Source of the DNA: Candida dubliniensis CD36
Lineage: Eukaryota > Ascomycota > Pichiomycetes > Serinales > Debaryomycetaceae
DNA: 64,000 nt
Direction: 5' to 3'
Assembly (NCBI RefSeq): GCF_000026945.1
Contig: NC_012861.1
Span: 2,046,001 to 2,110,000 of the forward strand
Positions 30,601 to 40,558 of the stretch are shown one piece after another. How positions within the stretch are numbered: position 1 is the first letter of the stretch; each line of letters starts with the position of its first letter. The notes beneath the pieces are model-generated. The model saw nothing but the letters and a program-made list of their open reading frames with translations, was not told the DNA's origin and made no database searches. The translations under genes and the position numbers were made by a program.

Positions 30601-32088
30601 AGTTTCCCATTCAAAATCAGCATGATCTACTTCTATAGCTAAATCTTCTTGTTCCATCAATTGTTTCATTTCTGGAGTTGCTTCTATAGAATTTTCTCCT
30701 TTAGGTATTTCACCTTGAGACATAAATTCACCAACACGAGAAATCCCCATAAATGCATCAGCACCACTTGCTAAAGCCATTGGTAAAAGGAAAACTTGTT
30801 GAGTTAAAGTATTATATAATGAAAGTGATGAAAAAATTGATGCTGGATCTCGACCATGAGTTCTAATAGCATAAAGTACTAAAAAAGCTGTCATTGAAGC
30901 AAATAATGTTAATGACATGGCAAATGATGTAACAATATTTCTTAATACTTGCATATGATAAATGATTTTCATTTCTTTTTTACGAACATTAGAAATATTT
31001 TCATGATATGGAGGTTCCCAAGAATAAAATTTAATCACTTTTAAATTAGTTAAAGCTTCTTTAATATAATTAACTCTTGAATCAGTATAAAAATTGGCTT
31101 TTTTCCTATAAGCAAATAATTTCCCCGTAGAAAAGGCAATGGCAATCATAAATACAAATAAAATCCCTACTCCAACTAATGAAGCAGGACCAATATTAAT
31201 AATCAATATAGCAATAGCAATGCCAATTGGTACTGGGAATACAATTAAAAATGGTTGGAATCCAAGGGCAAAATCAATTCTTGATAAATCGGTACCTAAC
31301 ATTGAAGTTATTTTACCTAAAGGATATTTATGTTTTGCCTCAGCATTTAATTTAAATGATTTATCTAAAAGTGCTTTAGTTAATACTGCTTTGGCTTGAG
31401 CACCAGTAATCATGGATCTATAAAAGAAATGATTAATAAATACCCCAATAACAAACACAATTATTGCTGTACCAAATGAATAACCTATTCCTTTACCAAT
31501 ACCAGTTTCATGACCAAGAGCTTTTAATTCAACATATTCAATTAATTTTTTCGATAATAATGGTAATGTGGTTTGACCAACATTACTTAAAGTTAAACAA
31601 ATACATGCCCAAGTATATTGCCATTTAAAAGTTTTCGCTAAAGCCCATACAGTAAGAAATTTAGATAATTTGAAATCTTGTAAATCAGTATCTGAATCAA
31701 CTGATGAATTTTCTAATGTTTCACCTCTTTCTTTACATTTTTCAATAATATGTTGTTGTTGAGCTTTCGCTATATCTTCAGTCATATAACGATAAAATGT
31801 ATCGGCCATATGTTGTACTTTAATATCATCTGTTAAATAGAATAAATCATCAGGTTGTAAAGTTCGTTTATAACCTGATTTCATCACTGGTGATAACCAC
31901 CAAAAAAACATTCGGGAAAATATATTGGCAGAACTTGCTGGATATGGTTTCCTTTCATCTTCAGTAGGGACAGGTGGGACTTTTTTCGATAGCATGAAAC
32001 TTAGTAATCGTTTCTGTCTTTGAAGTAACTCTTGATTTTCAAGAGCATCTGAATTTGGTGGTGGTGGTGGTGGTGGTGGAGGGCCCAT
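27631..32088 (-). CDS. YOR1: ABC multidrug transporter Yor1 (ABCC/MRP family)
   Basis: A 1485-aa full ABC transporter with order TMD1-NBD1-TMD2-NBD2. After a Pro-rich start comes the Yor1-type block SRMFFWWLSPVMKSGYKRTL. NBD1 has Walker A GLIGSGKSS, signature LSGGQKARINLARAVY and Walker B DIILLDD. NBD2 has GRTGAGKSS, the degenerate-looking signature FSLGERQLIAFARAL and Walker B RILILDEATSSVD. An ERK/Glu-rich regulatory linker joins NBD1 to TMD2. Yor1 is a plasma-membrane exporter of oligomycin, beauvericin and other organic anions in yeasts. An acidic insert (Lys, then runs of Glu and Asp, near 28030-28110) sits in NBD2 before the signature. Length matches C. albicans Yor1. Confidence 0.95.
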   Translation of the reverse strand: MGPPPPPPPPPNSDALENQELLQRQKRLLSFMLSKKVPPVPTEDERKPYPASSANIFSRMFFWWLSPVMKSGYKRTLQPDDLFYLTDDIKVQHMADTFYRYMTEDIAKAQQQHIIEKCKERGETLENSSVDSDTDLQDFKLSKFLTVWALAKTFKWQYTWACICLTLSNVGQTTLPLLSKKLIEYVELKALGHETGIGKGIGYSFGTAIIVFVIGVFINHFFYRSMITGAQAKAVLTKALLDKSFKLNAEAKHKYPLGKITSMLGTDLSRIDFALGFQPFLIVFPVPIGIAIAILIINIGPASLVGVGILFVFMIAIAFSTGKLFAYRKKANFYTDSRVNYIKEALTNLKVIKFYSWEPPYHENISNVRKKEMKIIYHMQVLRNIVTSFAMSLTLFASMTAFLVLYAIRTHGRDPASIFSSLSLYNTLTQQVFLLPMALASGADAFMGISRVGEFMSQGEIPKGENSIEATPEMKQLMEQEDLAIEVDHADFEWETFADEETPDEKKANSKEEKKKEEEENHVDVITSTHEVTSEKSYSKENGNSTIASSKDTEVEEEEVTFKGLKDIDIKVKKGEFIVITGLIGSGKSSLLNALSGFMKRTNGSVNVNGSLLLCGYPWVQNTTVKENIIFGSEWDEEKYNKVIYACSLEADLEILPAGDRTEIGERGITLSGGQKARINLARAVYANKDIILLDDVLSAVDARVGKHIMNNCILDLLKNKTRILATHQLSLIGSADRVIFLNPNGTIDVGKFEELQATNESFSKLMAYNSESKKENDEKEEEEEQEELQEENELFGDEDPLDDELEEERKMIQRQVTQRTQPDEKDEEDEEGRHREFNVDKTADGTLIEAEDRAVNAISLSVYKEYLVLGSGKFSPWVIVPILLTFIVLATFCQIFTNTWLSFWTAHKFNQPDKFYIGIYIMFAFLSFILLTLEFIVLVYITNTAAVMLNVMAVKKVLHAPMSFMDTTPMGRILNRFTKDTDVLDNEIGDQLRFFLFVFANIIGVLILCVIYLPWFAIAIPFLGFLFVSIANYYQASAREIKRLEAIQRSLVYNNFDETLSGMITIKAYHATERFALKNNYLIDRMNEAYYITIANQRWLAIHMDFVAALFALLIALLCVNRVFNISASSVGLIVSYVFQIAGQLSMLIRTYTQVENEMNSAERLHTYAQNLPKEAPYIITENTPPPNWPNKGAIEFDNASLAYRPGLPLVLKNLKFKINPMEKIGICGRTGAGKSSIMTALYRLSELESGKIIIDDIDISTLGLKDLRSKLSIIPQDPVLFRGSIRKNLDPFNEHSDDKLWDALRRTGLIEESRLDIVKKQIKPKIENNKKDDKKKEEEEEEEDDDDDDGVGSTLHKFHLDQTVEEEGSNFSLGERQLIAFARALVRDSRILILDEATSSVDYETDSKIQHTIIKEFKDCTILCIAHRLKTIINYDRILVLDKGEIKEFDTPWNLFNSENSIFQQMCHRSNITEQDFQEATGF

Positions 32089-33227
32089 CTTGTTGAAAAT
32101 AGTTTAACTAAAATAAAAAAAAAAAAAAATTAAAGAACTTGAATAGAGTAATAACAGTAAAGGAAAATAAAAAGAATAAATATATAGAATAATCCCCCCA
32201 AAAAAGAAAAGGGAAAAACAAAGTTGTGGTTAATTCATGAAGTATATATAATAATAATAATAATTTTTTCACAAGGTTTATATATGATTGTGTGTGGGTG
32301 TGTTTAGTGAGTTCATCATCTTCGCAGTTATCGATATTTTAGTTGTGCGTGTGCCATCACTCAAATAATATCTCCGTTTGCCGTTTTCTTCTTAAGAAAT
32401 GTGACAAAAGAGGCTGAAAAAATTGGGCAAGCAAATGAGACGCAATTAATTAGTCATGGTCCCAAATGAAAATGCAACAACAACAACAACAAACAGCTGA
32501 ATATGAATACCAGTAGTATATCAATAATTAAAAAAAAAGTATAAAATGTCGGAATGGGTTGGGATTATCTTGGTGGCAAATAAACGGACAATAAAAAATT
32601 ATAATCTTAAAAGAAGATTAGCTATTTCTCCATTTCTTGTTTCTGGTGAAATTTTAGTCAGTGGAGTGAGTGAGTAGGTGTGGGAGGGCACTTGAGAGAG
32701 GCACGGTTTTACAAACACCCGATAGTAAGTCCGTAAGTTCGTGCGGATTACCTAAAACATATGTACATTAATGTATGTTATAATTCCTGTCATTTTAATA
32801 TTATCGTTTAAAGTTCCGATACGATTACTTATCGGATGTTAAAAAAAAAAATTGCGTTTTATCCGAACTCCTATCAATTTAACCTTAAATCTCATCTCTC
32901 CACTTCTTCTTCTTCTTCTTCTTCTTCTCTTTGTTGCCATTAAACAATAAATGAACATTTCTAATCCTAGGGACACTTATCTTTACACGAGGCATCAATT
33001 GCTTATATCAATTGAATATATTTTGCCACCCCAATTTAAAATTAGTCAAAGTAAATAAACACATAGCAATCAATATGCGTCATTTCATATTATTACCACT
33101 TCCAAAGCCAAATAATGGTAAGGCTCCAAAAAAAGAAAAAAAAAAATTTAGCCTGTTCAATGGAATTAATTTCCAATTCTAGTATAATTCAATAGCCTAT
33201 CTCTCTCTCTCTCTATCTCTGTATGTT
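32089..33227. promoter_or_regulatory. YOR1 upstream region
   Basis: About 1.1 kb upstream of YOR1. It contains an inverted repeat TCCGATA-N8-TATCGGA at 32815-32836, and CCG/CGG half sites around 32730-32746, both suggestive of zinc-cluster (Zn2Cys6) regulators. A (CTT)n tract spans about 32903-32928 and a (CT)n tract about 33200-33212. No gene is seen. Confidence 0.5.
32815..32836. promoter_or_regulatory. Inverted repeat TCCGATA-N8-TATCGGA
   Basis: Perfect 7-bp arms separated by 8 bases, about 730 bases upstream of the YOR1 start. Inverted CCG/CGG triplets are the usual core of Zn2Cys6-factor sites that control drug-efflux genes. Factor identity is unknown. Confidence 0.4.
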
Positions 33228-33887
33228 TTATAAATGTTTACTTTCATAATGTCGATTAAATCCTTTTAAATCCGTATACATGGCAGGACATGATTTACAT
33301 TGACGTTTTAATCGATTATCCAGATATACATTAATGAATTGACCAAGATATTTTGGAGTGTTTGATTTATTATACACCAATTGAACTTCTTCTACATCAC
33401 TTGGTATAGAAGATGAACTTCCAATTTGATAATTATTATCATCTTCATCCTCGTCCTCGTCCTGGTCATTGTCATTATTATTATCATTCTTTTGGTGGGG
33501 CGGACGACGATGGCGAGATAGAAATGTGAAATGTGGCTGTTGTTTCAATTTAGATTTTTTGCGGGCCGAGGATTTAGGTTTTACTAGTATATTTTTGCCG
33601 AAATCTATTCCCAGTTGACAGGTTTCTATTGGTGGTGGTGGTGGTGGCGGTGGCGGCGGTGTTGTTATTGCTAGAGGAAAGCTATCAATGAATTCAAGAA
33701 TGCTTTGTCCTAATTGTAGGGGAATTTTAGGTAATTGGGAAGATAGCCGCTGTTCCAGATTATGTGGTTGCTGCTCTAGTAAAAAAGGTGTAAATGAGTT
33801 TGCAAATTTGTATTCCGAACGTATTCGTTTACGTATAACGCTAGGTTTACTTTTGATGGAGTTGTTGTTGTTAGAAAAAAAGGGCAT
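33228..33887 (-). CDS. Uncharacterised C2H2 zinc-finger protein
   Basis: A 219-aa protein with a single classical C2H2 finger at its very C-terminus: Cys197, Cys200, His213 and His218 (CX2CX12HX4H) in CKSCPAMYTDLKGFNRHYES. The N-terminal part has a basic RKRIRSEYKF block, a run of ten prolines (about 77-86), a basic SARKKSKLKQQ patch and an Asp/Asn/Glu-rich stretch before the finger. A nuclear, nucleic-acid-binding role is inferred. One finger alone is rarely enough for specific DNA binding, so it could also bind RNA or protein. I do not recognise a named homologue. Confidence 0.7.
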   Translation of the reverse strand: MPFFSNNNNSIKSKPSVIRKRIRSEYKFANSFTPFLLEQQPHNLEQRLSSQLPKIPLQLGQSILEFIDSFPLAITTPPPPPPPPPPIETCQLGIDFGKNILVKPKSSARKKSKLKQQPHFTFLSRHRRPPHQKNDNNNDNDQDEDEDEDDNNYQIGSSSSIPSDVEEVQLVYNKSNTPKYLGQFINVYLDNRLKRQCKSCPAMYTDLKGFNRHYESKHL

Positions 33888-34239
33888 TATCTTAACTAGT
33901 TATAGGGTGAAAGACATACTCTATCATCGTTCTTGGCAAAGAATTGATGTTTGGTTGGCTAATATTTTTTTTGCAATTACACTAAAGATATAGGGGGGTG
34001 AATTTCTGTACCCAAAAAAAATGGGACATATGCAAAACCAAGGCTTTACAGTCTGTTTAAAAAACAGTTATATCTACTATACGGTTACTGAATAGATATA
34101 TAGGTAGCAGGTTAAAATGGAAACCATCAACCATGAGCACTTCAAGAATTGCTAATCAACCTCGGTCAATAGGTGCCTCGCATATTACTCTTAAATCAAT
34201 CACACTAACTTATATATACACATGAACAAATACTATCTC
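33888..34239. other. Promoter region of the C2H2 gene
   Basis: 350 bases between IRC22 and the C2H2 gene, both on the minus strand. No motif stands out. The plus-strand frame reaching 33993 is antisense to the C2H2 gene and not credible as a gene. Confidence 0.45.
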
Positions 34240-34953
34240 TTAGTTAACCTTCTTGGTTTTCTTTTGTTTTAAATGAGATTCTGGAATCCAGTTAGTATCA
34301 TATCCAGTAGCAGCAGAAGTACTTGCACTGGCAACTGGACTTGAAGCTTTAGTAGATGTCTTTTTAGCTTTAACTGGGGCAACACTTTTGAAATATTGTT
34401 TACCCCAAATTTCATAACCAACATATAATAACCCAGCAAAAGTAACTAACAATACCAATTCCAAAAAGATCAATCTGGGATCGAAAAATGAAACTGCAGC
34501 ATCAACAATAGTAGCCAATTGACCACGACATGGAATCACTTTAATTAAACTATCTTGAGCAATGAAAACATGAGGGATCAATTCATAATTAGCCGGGATT
34601 AAATCAACATTAATTTTTTGATCAAATTTAATTGCTTCACCAGGTGGAACAGCAATTGGACCAACTTTCCCTGTAGTCAAATTCGTAACAATTTCATTAT
34701 TGATGGGGTTTTTAAATTGTCCAGTAACACCCACAACGGTAATTTCGGTTTCTTCATTATTATTGACAACGTATTGAAGAGTGACAGTGTCTCCATTTTC
34801 CCAATTGGCCACGTCGTTTTGAGATAATTCTGGAGTTTCTTTAATGACATAATCAATAAGAATATCGACGGTTTGTTTAGAACCAGTGGTTTCGTAACCA
34901 GCTACAGTGGCAATTGTAGCTGCAAATACAGTAAAGATAGTAGATAATTTCAT
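34240..34953 (-). CDS. IRC22: ER membrane protein Irc22 (TRAP-alpha-like)
   Basis: A 237-aa type I membrane protein. A signal peptide, [20 protein letters not shown] (1-20), is followed by a lumenal beta-rich domain (about 21-160) with [20 protein letters not shown] and [20 protein letters not shown]. One transmembrane helix (about 165-187, [20 protein letters not shown]) precedes a basic Lys/Ser tail ending KKTKK. This layout matches yeast Irc22 and the alpha subunit of the translocon-associated protein complex. Its role is poorly defined; ER localisation is well supported. The sequence immediately before the ATG is a CCACAA repeat. Confidence 0.88.
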   Translation of the reverse strand: MKLSTIFTVFAATIATVAGYETTGSKQTVDILIDYVIKETPELSQNDVANWENGDTVTLQYVVNNNEETEITVVGVTGQFKNPINNEIVTNLTTGKVGPIAVPPGEAIKFDQKINVDLIPANYELIPHVFIAQDSLIKVIPCRGQLATIVDAAVSFFDPRLIFLELVLLVTFAGLLYVGYEIWGKQYFKSVAPVKAKKTSTKASSPVASASTSAATGYDTNWIPESHLKQKKTKKVN

Positions 34954-36067
34954 TGTGGTGTCTGGTTGTGGTTGTGGTTGTGGGTGTGGCTATGGTGGGA
35001 ATGTGGTGAAATTTTTCACTGATCTCTCAAAAAAAAAAAATACGTACCACCAGAAAGCAACGCAAGGAATATGAGTAACAAAAAAATCTTTTTGGTGTTG
35101 ACTCGTCACAAGAAAATAAGTCGTGTTTATAACGACCACCCCGTCGCAAGAAGAATTATTCTACGGCTGCAAAAAATAAGGGGGGGGGAAGGGGCTAATT
35201 ATCTTTTATAAAACCAGTTCAAAGTTTACTATTTATCTATCTGTTCTTTATCAGTATTCAAAGCTTTCTTTTTCTCTTTTATAGGTAATAATTGGTTTGA
35301 TTTAAGAGACCAAGTTGATAGAATATTTGTGCTGCTGTAGTTACAGATGTTATCCACACTTATGGTTTATAAATATCCTTTTCTTCGTTGCTAGTCACGT
35401 TGATAAGTTTTTGATCTAATTTCTATCTATAATACAAGATTTCTTGGTTTCTGCAACACTGGTAACTAGTAACTATTTAACCTACTACAACTACAACTAC
35501 AACCATTGGCTAAAGAAAGAGAGAGCAATCGCTATCTTTTTTTTTTTGGCTTATAATTGCTATAAGTAGTTCTAATTTAGATCAAAATCAAAACAACAGG
35601 TCTAGGCAAATATATATGTAGTTCATGTTAAGTAATTCTTTCTTTTTTGCGTAACTTCATTGAACAACTGAATTGCAAAAATTTCAACAATAACACAATT
35701 ATTCATGATTATATACAATGGAAGAAAGAAAACTGTAAACATGAAATGAAATTTTGACTAAACCAGGGACCCATAATCTTGGATGATTTCTGAGTCTCGT
35801 TCTATTTTAAAGTCCAAGACGGAATCAACCCAATTCAACGTGGTTATATATCACATCGAATTCCTTTAATAGGTATAGTAGGTATAAACACATTTATATA
35901 TTTCAATGTAGTAAAAAAAAACTTGTAAATAAAAATAAAACTAAAAAAAACACTAAAGAAGTAGAGTATAAAAAGTAAAGAACTGTTTTAATTGTTGTTA
36001 TTTGCAAAAAAACAAACAACGATTCAACGAGATATGGATGTAAGCAGCAGAGTTATTCTTTTCTTGC
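34954..36067. other. Gene-free region between MP65 and IRC22
   Basis: 1.1 kb upstream of IRC22 and downstream of MP65 (both minus). It has (CCACAA)n on the minus strand directly before the IRC22 ATG, a GGTGAAATTTTTCAC near-palindrome around 35006-35020 similar to an RRPE element, G runs near 35181-35195 and CTACAA repeats near 35483-35500. No gene is supported. Confidence 0.5.
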
Positions 36068-37189
36068 TTAGTTGGAGTAAATACCCCAGTATTTTTCAGC
36101 ATTGTATGGACCATCAGCCTTCCAGAAATCATTGAAGGCAGTGAACAATAATGCAGAGTCTCCACAAGTGGATTTGATAGAACTGACGGCAGCTTGTTGG
36201 TTACTCTTGGATGGAACAGCGACACCATTAGAGTCACCTTTAGATGGCCAACCAGTTTCAGTAATTAAAACATTCTTTTTACCACCACAAGCGGTCCAAA
36301 CTCTTTGAATTTGTTGTAAAACCCAAGCACCGGAATCTTCAGCAGCAACGTGACCATCAAAGAAAGCATGAGCGTTAACAGCCATGTAATCAGAGCAATC
36401 ACATAATTCTGGGTTATTAATAACAGCAATAAAAGTATCAACAGAAACAACTGGACCATTATAACCAGCAGCTTGTAAAGCTTTTTTACCTTGTTCAACA
36501 TAAGATTTGATTTGACTTGGAGTAGCAGAACCAGCATTAACCAATTCATTACCAATAGAAACGGTGTAAACATCATCCCAACCACCATTAGATTTAACGG
36601 CATCAGCTAAAGTTTTAATACCAGATTCAATGTTGGCAACATCAAAAATACCAGCAAAAATTTTTTGAGATGAAGATTTAGCTTTTAAAACAGCAGAAAC
36701 TTGATCACAATCAACCCCATATAAACGAATAATATCAAATCCAGATAATTGAGCAACTTCACTGGCAATTTGAGATGATGATTTACATCCACCATTGTCA
36801 GAGTATGGAGAATAAGTAATACCTTTAGCACCACCAGATCCAACACCACTTGAAGGTTCAGAGCCAGATTCAGTAGAAGAAGGAGAAGCGGCAGAACCAT
36901 CAGTGGAAGCAGGAGCAGTAGAAGCACTAACAGCATCTTGAGTAGTAGTTGGATGGTTTTGAGGAGGTTGAGTGTTGACAGAAACACTAACACTTGAATC
37001 AGCAGCTACAGTTGGAGCAGAAAAAGTGGTAGTTTGTTCACCATTACCAATAGTGACAACAACAACATTGGTTTGAGTAACAACATGAACAGCTCTTTTT
37101 TCTTCTTTATGTTGATGATGTTGATGAGCCAATGGGGCGGCCAAAGCGTTGGCTAAAACTGTAAAAGTAACGAAAGACTTGAATAACAT
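36068..37189 (-). CDS. MP65: Cell-surface mannoprotein Mp65 (GH17-like)
   Basis: A 373-aa secreted wall protein. It has a signal peptide (1 to about 18), a pro-region with a Kex2-type Lys31-Arg32 site and a Ser/Thr-rich stretch (about 55-118) likely to be O-mannosylated. The glycoside hydrolase family 17 domain runs from about 123 to the end. Likely catalytic glutamates are Glu215 in YTVSIGNELVNAG and Glu311 in VLITETGWPS. Mp65 is an immunodominant adhesin and putative beta-glucanase of C. albicans, required for wall integrity and adhesion. C. albicans Mp65 is reported to carry an RGD cell-binding motif; the matching place here appears to read Lys317-Gly-Asp (KGD). A 3.3-kb upstream region separates it from UBP15. 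Confidence 0.95.
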   Translation of the reverse strand: MLFKSFVTFTVLANALAAPLAHQHHQHKEEKRAVHVVTQTNVVVVTIGNGEQTTTFSAPTVAADSSVSVSVNTQPPQNHPTTTQDAVSASTAPASTDGSAASPSSTESGSEPSSGVGSGGAKGITYSPYSDNGGCKSSSQIASEVAQLSGFDIIRLYGVDCDQVSAVLKAKSSSQKIFAGIFDVANIESGIKTLADAVKSNGGWDDVYTVSIGNELVNAGSATPSQIKSYVEQGKKALQAAGYNGPVVSVDTFIAVINNPELCDCSDYMAVNAHAFFDGHVAAEDSGAWVLQQIQRVWTACGGKKNVLITETGWPSKGDSNGVAVPSKSNQQAAVSSIKSTCGDSALLFTAFNDFWKADGPYNAEKYWGIYSN

Positions 37190-37811
37190 TTGTAAACTAT
37201 AATAGTTGGGTATCTAGTAGTTTTATTTTATTTTTTAAAAAAAAGAACGAATAAAGTTACTTCTAAAGGATTGTAAGGAAAGACTGATAGAATATAACTT
37301 TGGTTTGCTTGATTTTTAAAAGAAAAGAAAAAGAAAAAGTAACAAGAAGTTGAAATAAAAAAAAAAAAAAAAATAAATAACGAGAGAGTGGGAGGAAATG
37401 GTTGTAGTTTTGTATGGAAAATCAACAACGAAACCAAATAAAGTAAGAAAAATAAATAACGTGGGAAAATAATGAAAACAGAAACGAAGAATGTTTCGTG
37501 TAATTGCGGCGAAAGGAGAGTGAGAGAGAGAGAAAGGAAGAAGAAAAAAAAAATTTTTTTTTTTAATCTCAAACAATAAACAAACACAACACAAGAAATC
37601 CTTGAAGGAGGTTAAGTAGAAATGTGTATATTACACAAAACTCAATAATACTATAATCTAATCTAATTGGTGGGAAATTTAAAATCCTTTAGAATTTCAA
37701 CACTATTACACGACCATTTCTTCCTCTTAGTTATTGTTTATAAATTAGACGAATACGCACTACCTAGTTGCAGTTAAAACATAACACAAAATTCAAAACA
37801 ACACCACCTAT

Positions 37812-37851
37812 TCACTCACTCACTCACTCACTCACTCACTCACTCACTCAC
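37812..37851. repeat. (TCAC)10 microsatellite
   Basis: Uninterrupted tetranucleotide repeat in the MP65-UBP15 intergenic region. Confidence 0.9.
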
Positions 37852-39105
37852 TAGCCAGCTTCTACTTATTTACATTTTACCTTACTTTGTACTCACTTAG
37901 TACATATAAACTTTCCTTCTTTCTGTTATAGGTTGTTGCTGCTGCTACTGCTCCTGCTGCTGCTGCAACATCTAAACTTATCACAATTCTATATAACAAG
38001 TCTAGATTCTTTTGATGTGATGGTTAAGCAGTTGATGCAACTAATTTATTCGGCATCAAAGTATTCTACCACCACTACCATTATATAACCGAAGAAAGAA
38101 AAAAAAAAAATTCATTGTTTCTTCTTCCCTTATCAATGAATTGGATACTCTTGTCAATTATTCCTTCACATACATTATCTCGCAGACCTCCCCCCAGGAC
38201 AAGAATGTATTCTTCGACTTGATCCAAATTCTCTATTATGGCTTAGACCTATTGTAAGATGTCTTGATTATGTGGTATGTGAGGCGATTGGGTAAGAAGG
38301 CCTTCTATTCATTCATTCCCTTAATGAACACATAAATGGAACTGTGACGAGTAACATTCAAAAATGTTCGTGTTCTATTTTTCCTGATTTGGTTTCTTTT
38401 TCTTAGCCCACGGTTGTTTTACCTTTTGTACATTTACACCTCCTACGACAACAACAACTAGCGTTTACTCCTATTTCTTTTTATGCAAATATGCCTTAGA
38501 CTCATCTTATTCAACAAAATTTGAAAAATTTGCTCACTCTAAATTAACCTCGACCGATCATTTCATTATTAATTAAGTTTAAATTGAACTTTAAGGGTTT
38601 TTAAATTGTATCTCTTTTTATTTCTTACACTAAATTGTAGTTCATCCAATTAGAAAATAATAAAAACGGGAAGATAAAGTGGATGTTTGAATTTTGAAAC
38701 ATTTAGGAGATCAAGTGACAAACAAACAAATGTGTTTGTGTGTGTTGATTCCCCCTTTTTTATTAGATTAAGCCAAAAAAGGATACGACAACAACACATT
38801 ACAACTACAAATATGGGAAAGATAAAAACATGTCCTTCAGTAACAGTTAGTAGAGGTGTGTTTGAACAAATATGTATCATCATCTCATATTCTGCAGTGT
38901 GGTAGTGGTGTGTGTATGTATGTATGTACATGTTGAAAGTGACGGAATTTTCGGATTGCTTCCTTCCCTAACCATAGTAATACTAAGAAAATTCTTTCAA
39001 AATTTCAAATTAAATGCATGTAATCTTATCCCTAAAGAGAATAATGTACAAAATTAAAATTGATAACCCACTTATTAATTAATCCCCGATGTTCGATTAT
39101 TTAAA

Positions 39106-39115
39106 GCGATGAGAT
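39106..39115 (+). promoter_or_regulatory. PAC box GCGATGAGAT
   Basis: Exact match to the PAC consensus GCGATGAGNT of RNA polymerase I/III and ribosome-biogenesis promoters. An RRPE-like TGAAAAATTT lies about 580 bases upstream at 38522-38531. No obvious target gene is close. Confidence 0.35.
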
Positions 39116-40558
39116 GAGCTTGGGCTTTTTTTTTTTCAAGGTTTGTTCAATAACTCTTTACCATTTGTTCCTATTATCAATAATTCAAACAATCAACTGA
39201 TATTTCCTTCTTGGTAGACTAACTTTTAAAACTATGATACTTGCCAATGAGGTTAAATTAATCACTTCTTAAATCCGAACTATTTTTAATTGAATATCAA
39301 ATTGCAGAGACTAATGGATACTTAGTATGGTATAGACTGTCCATATAAATCTTTATCTCCTAAAGCATAATATGATCCGTTTTATTGAGGGGGGGGGGTG
39401 CAATCTTGTTTCAATTTCGGTTGGATTAACTTGAATGTACATTGTAAAAAGAAAATATCACCACAAATCTAAACTTTTTCTTATTTGGTTGCAAATTCTT
39501 CCTTTTGTAAATAATTTGCCATCATTTATAGATCTTGTTGTATTTATCATTTCTCTTTTAATAATAGTCTTTAGTGGTTTTAACTTGTTTTATTGATTTG
39601 TTAATCTTTCTGTAAACACAATTTAAGTCATATTATGCAGAAGTATTCAACCAAAAACAACCAACCAAACGACGATACCACATAAAAAACTCGTTTTATC
39701 CTATTTGACAATCTTCCTAAAAGTACTCACAACCGCATTTCCCTCCAACAAACAAGCTCATACTTAATTGATTAAACTGCACTGAACCTGGCATGGCCAT
39801 CGGATACTAGTTGACAATTCCAATTCCAATCATGCAACAAAATCAAATTACGTGTACTAGTACCAAAAAATTACGTAAGCAATATAGTTGCTCCACATAA
39901 ATAGTCATTCACTCGTGTTCAATTTGTATATCAGTCTCCAGGAATATGATTGTGGCTATGGAGTGGTGGTGGTGGTAGGCAATCAATCAAGAAGATGGTT
40001 AAGCAATAGAGATACTACAAATGTAATAACAGCAATAACTGTTTAATTAACATTAATAAGCGAAAGTGTTATTGGGGGTTAATTAATTAAATTGCCATTC
40101 TTTACCCACAGACACGCACCCACCCATTAATCCTCCTAACTATTTTCTTTGTAATTAAATTCCACAAGTTTCTATTTTTCTGGCTTCTTTCTTTCTTGAT
40201 TTTATCAACCACTATCTATTATATCAATTGATATAACTACATCAATCGAATCGAATCGAATCGAATCAATCAATCAATCAATCAATCAAACCTATTGTGA
40301 TTGAACTTTGAACATTATATTTTTTCTTTTTAAAATTATCCAATTCTAACGCAAATTACCACCACCACCCCCTTTTTTTTTAATTTGATCCAACAGTTTT
40401 TACAAAGGGAACCCCATTGATATTAGTATTATTTTTCACTTTTGTGAATATCCAATTTTGTCAAAGAGAATAAAGTAAAACCTAAAAAAGTGAACGGCAA
40501 ACACAATAATCAAAACTTGAGCTCAATTGATTCTGGGTCTAAAAGGAGTTTTAAGAAT

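Larger units (their letters stand above)
37190..40558. promoter_or_regulatory. 3.3-kb gene-free divergent region MP65/UBP15
   Basis: The longest gene-free stretch in the window; all open frames are short and mostly repeat-derived. Contents seen are an A-run and GA-rich block near 37530-37560, (TCAC)10 at 37812-37851, GCT/CTG repeats near 37935-37970, a perfect PAC box at 39106-39115, a G run near 39390-39400, and (CGAAT)n then (CAAT)n at about 40245-40288. A non-coding transcript is possible but not shown. The MP65 and UBP15 promoters lie here. Confidence 0.6.

Noticed and set aside
33688..33993. 101-aa plus-strand frame with several Cys residues (CPNC, CGCC)
   Set aside because: It is antisense to the 5' half of the C2H2 gene; the Cys codons arise from the complement of Gln/Leu-rich codons, and the two Cys pairs do not form a known zinc pattern.
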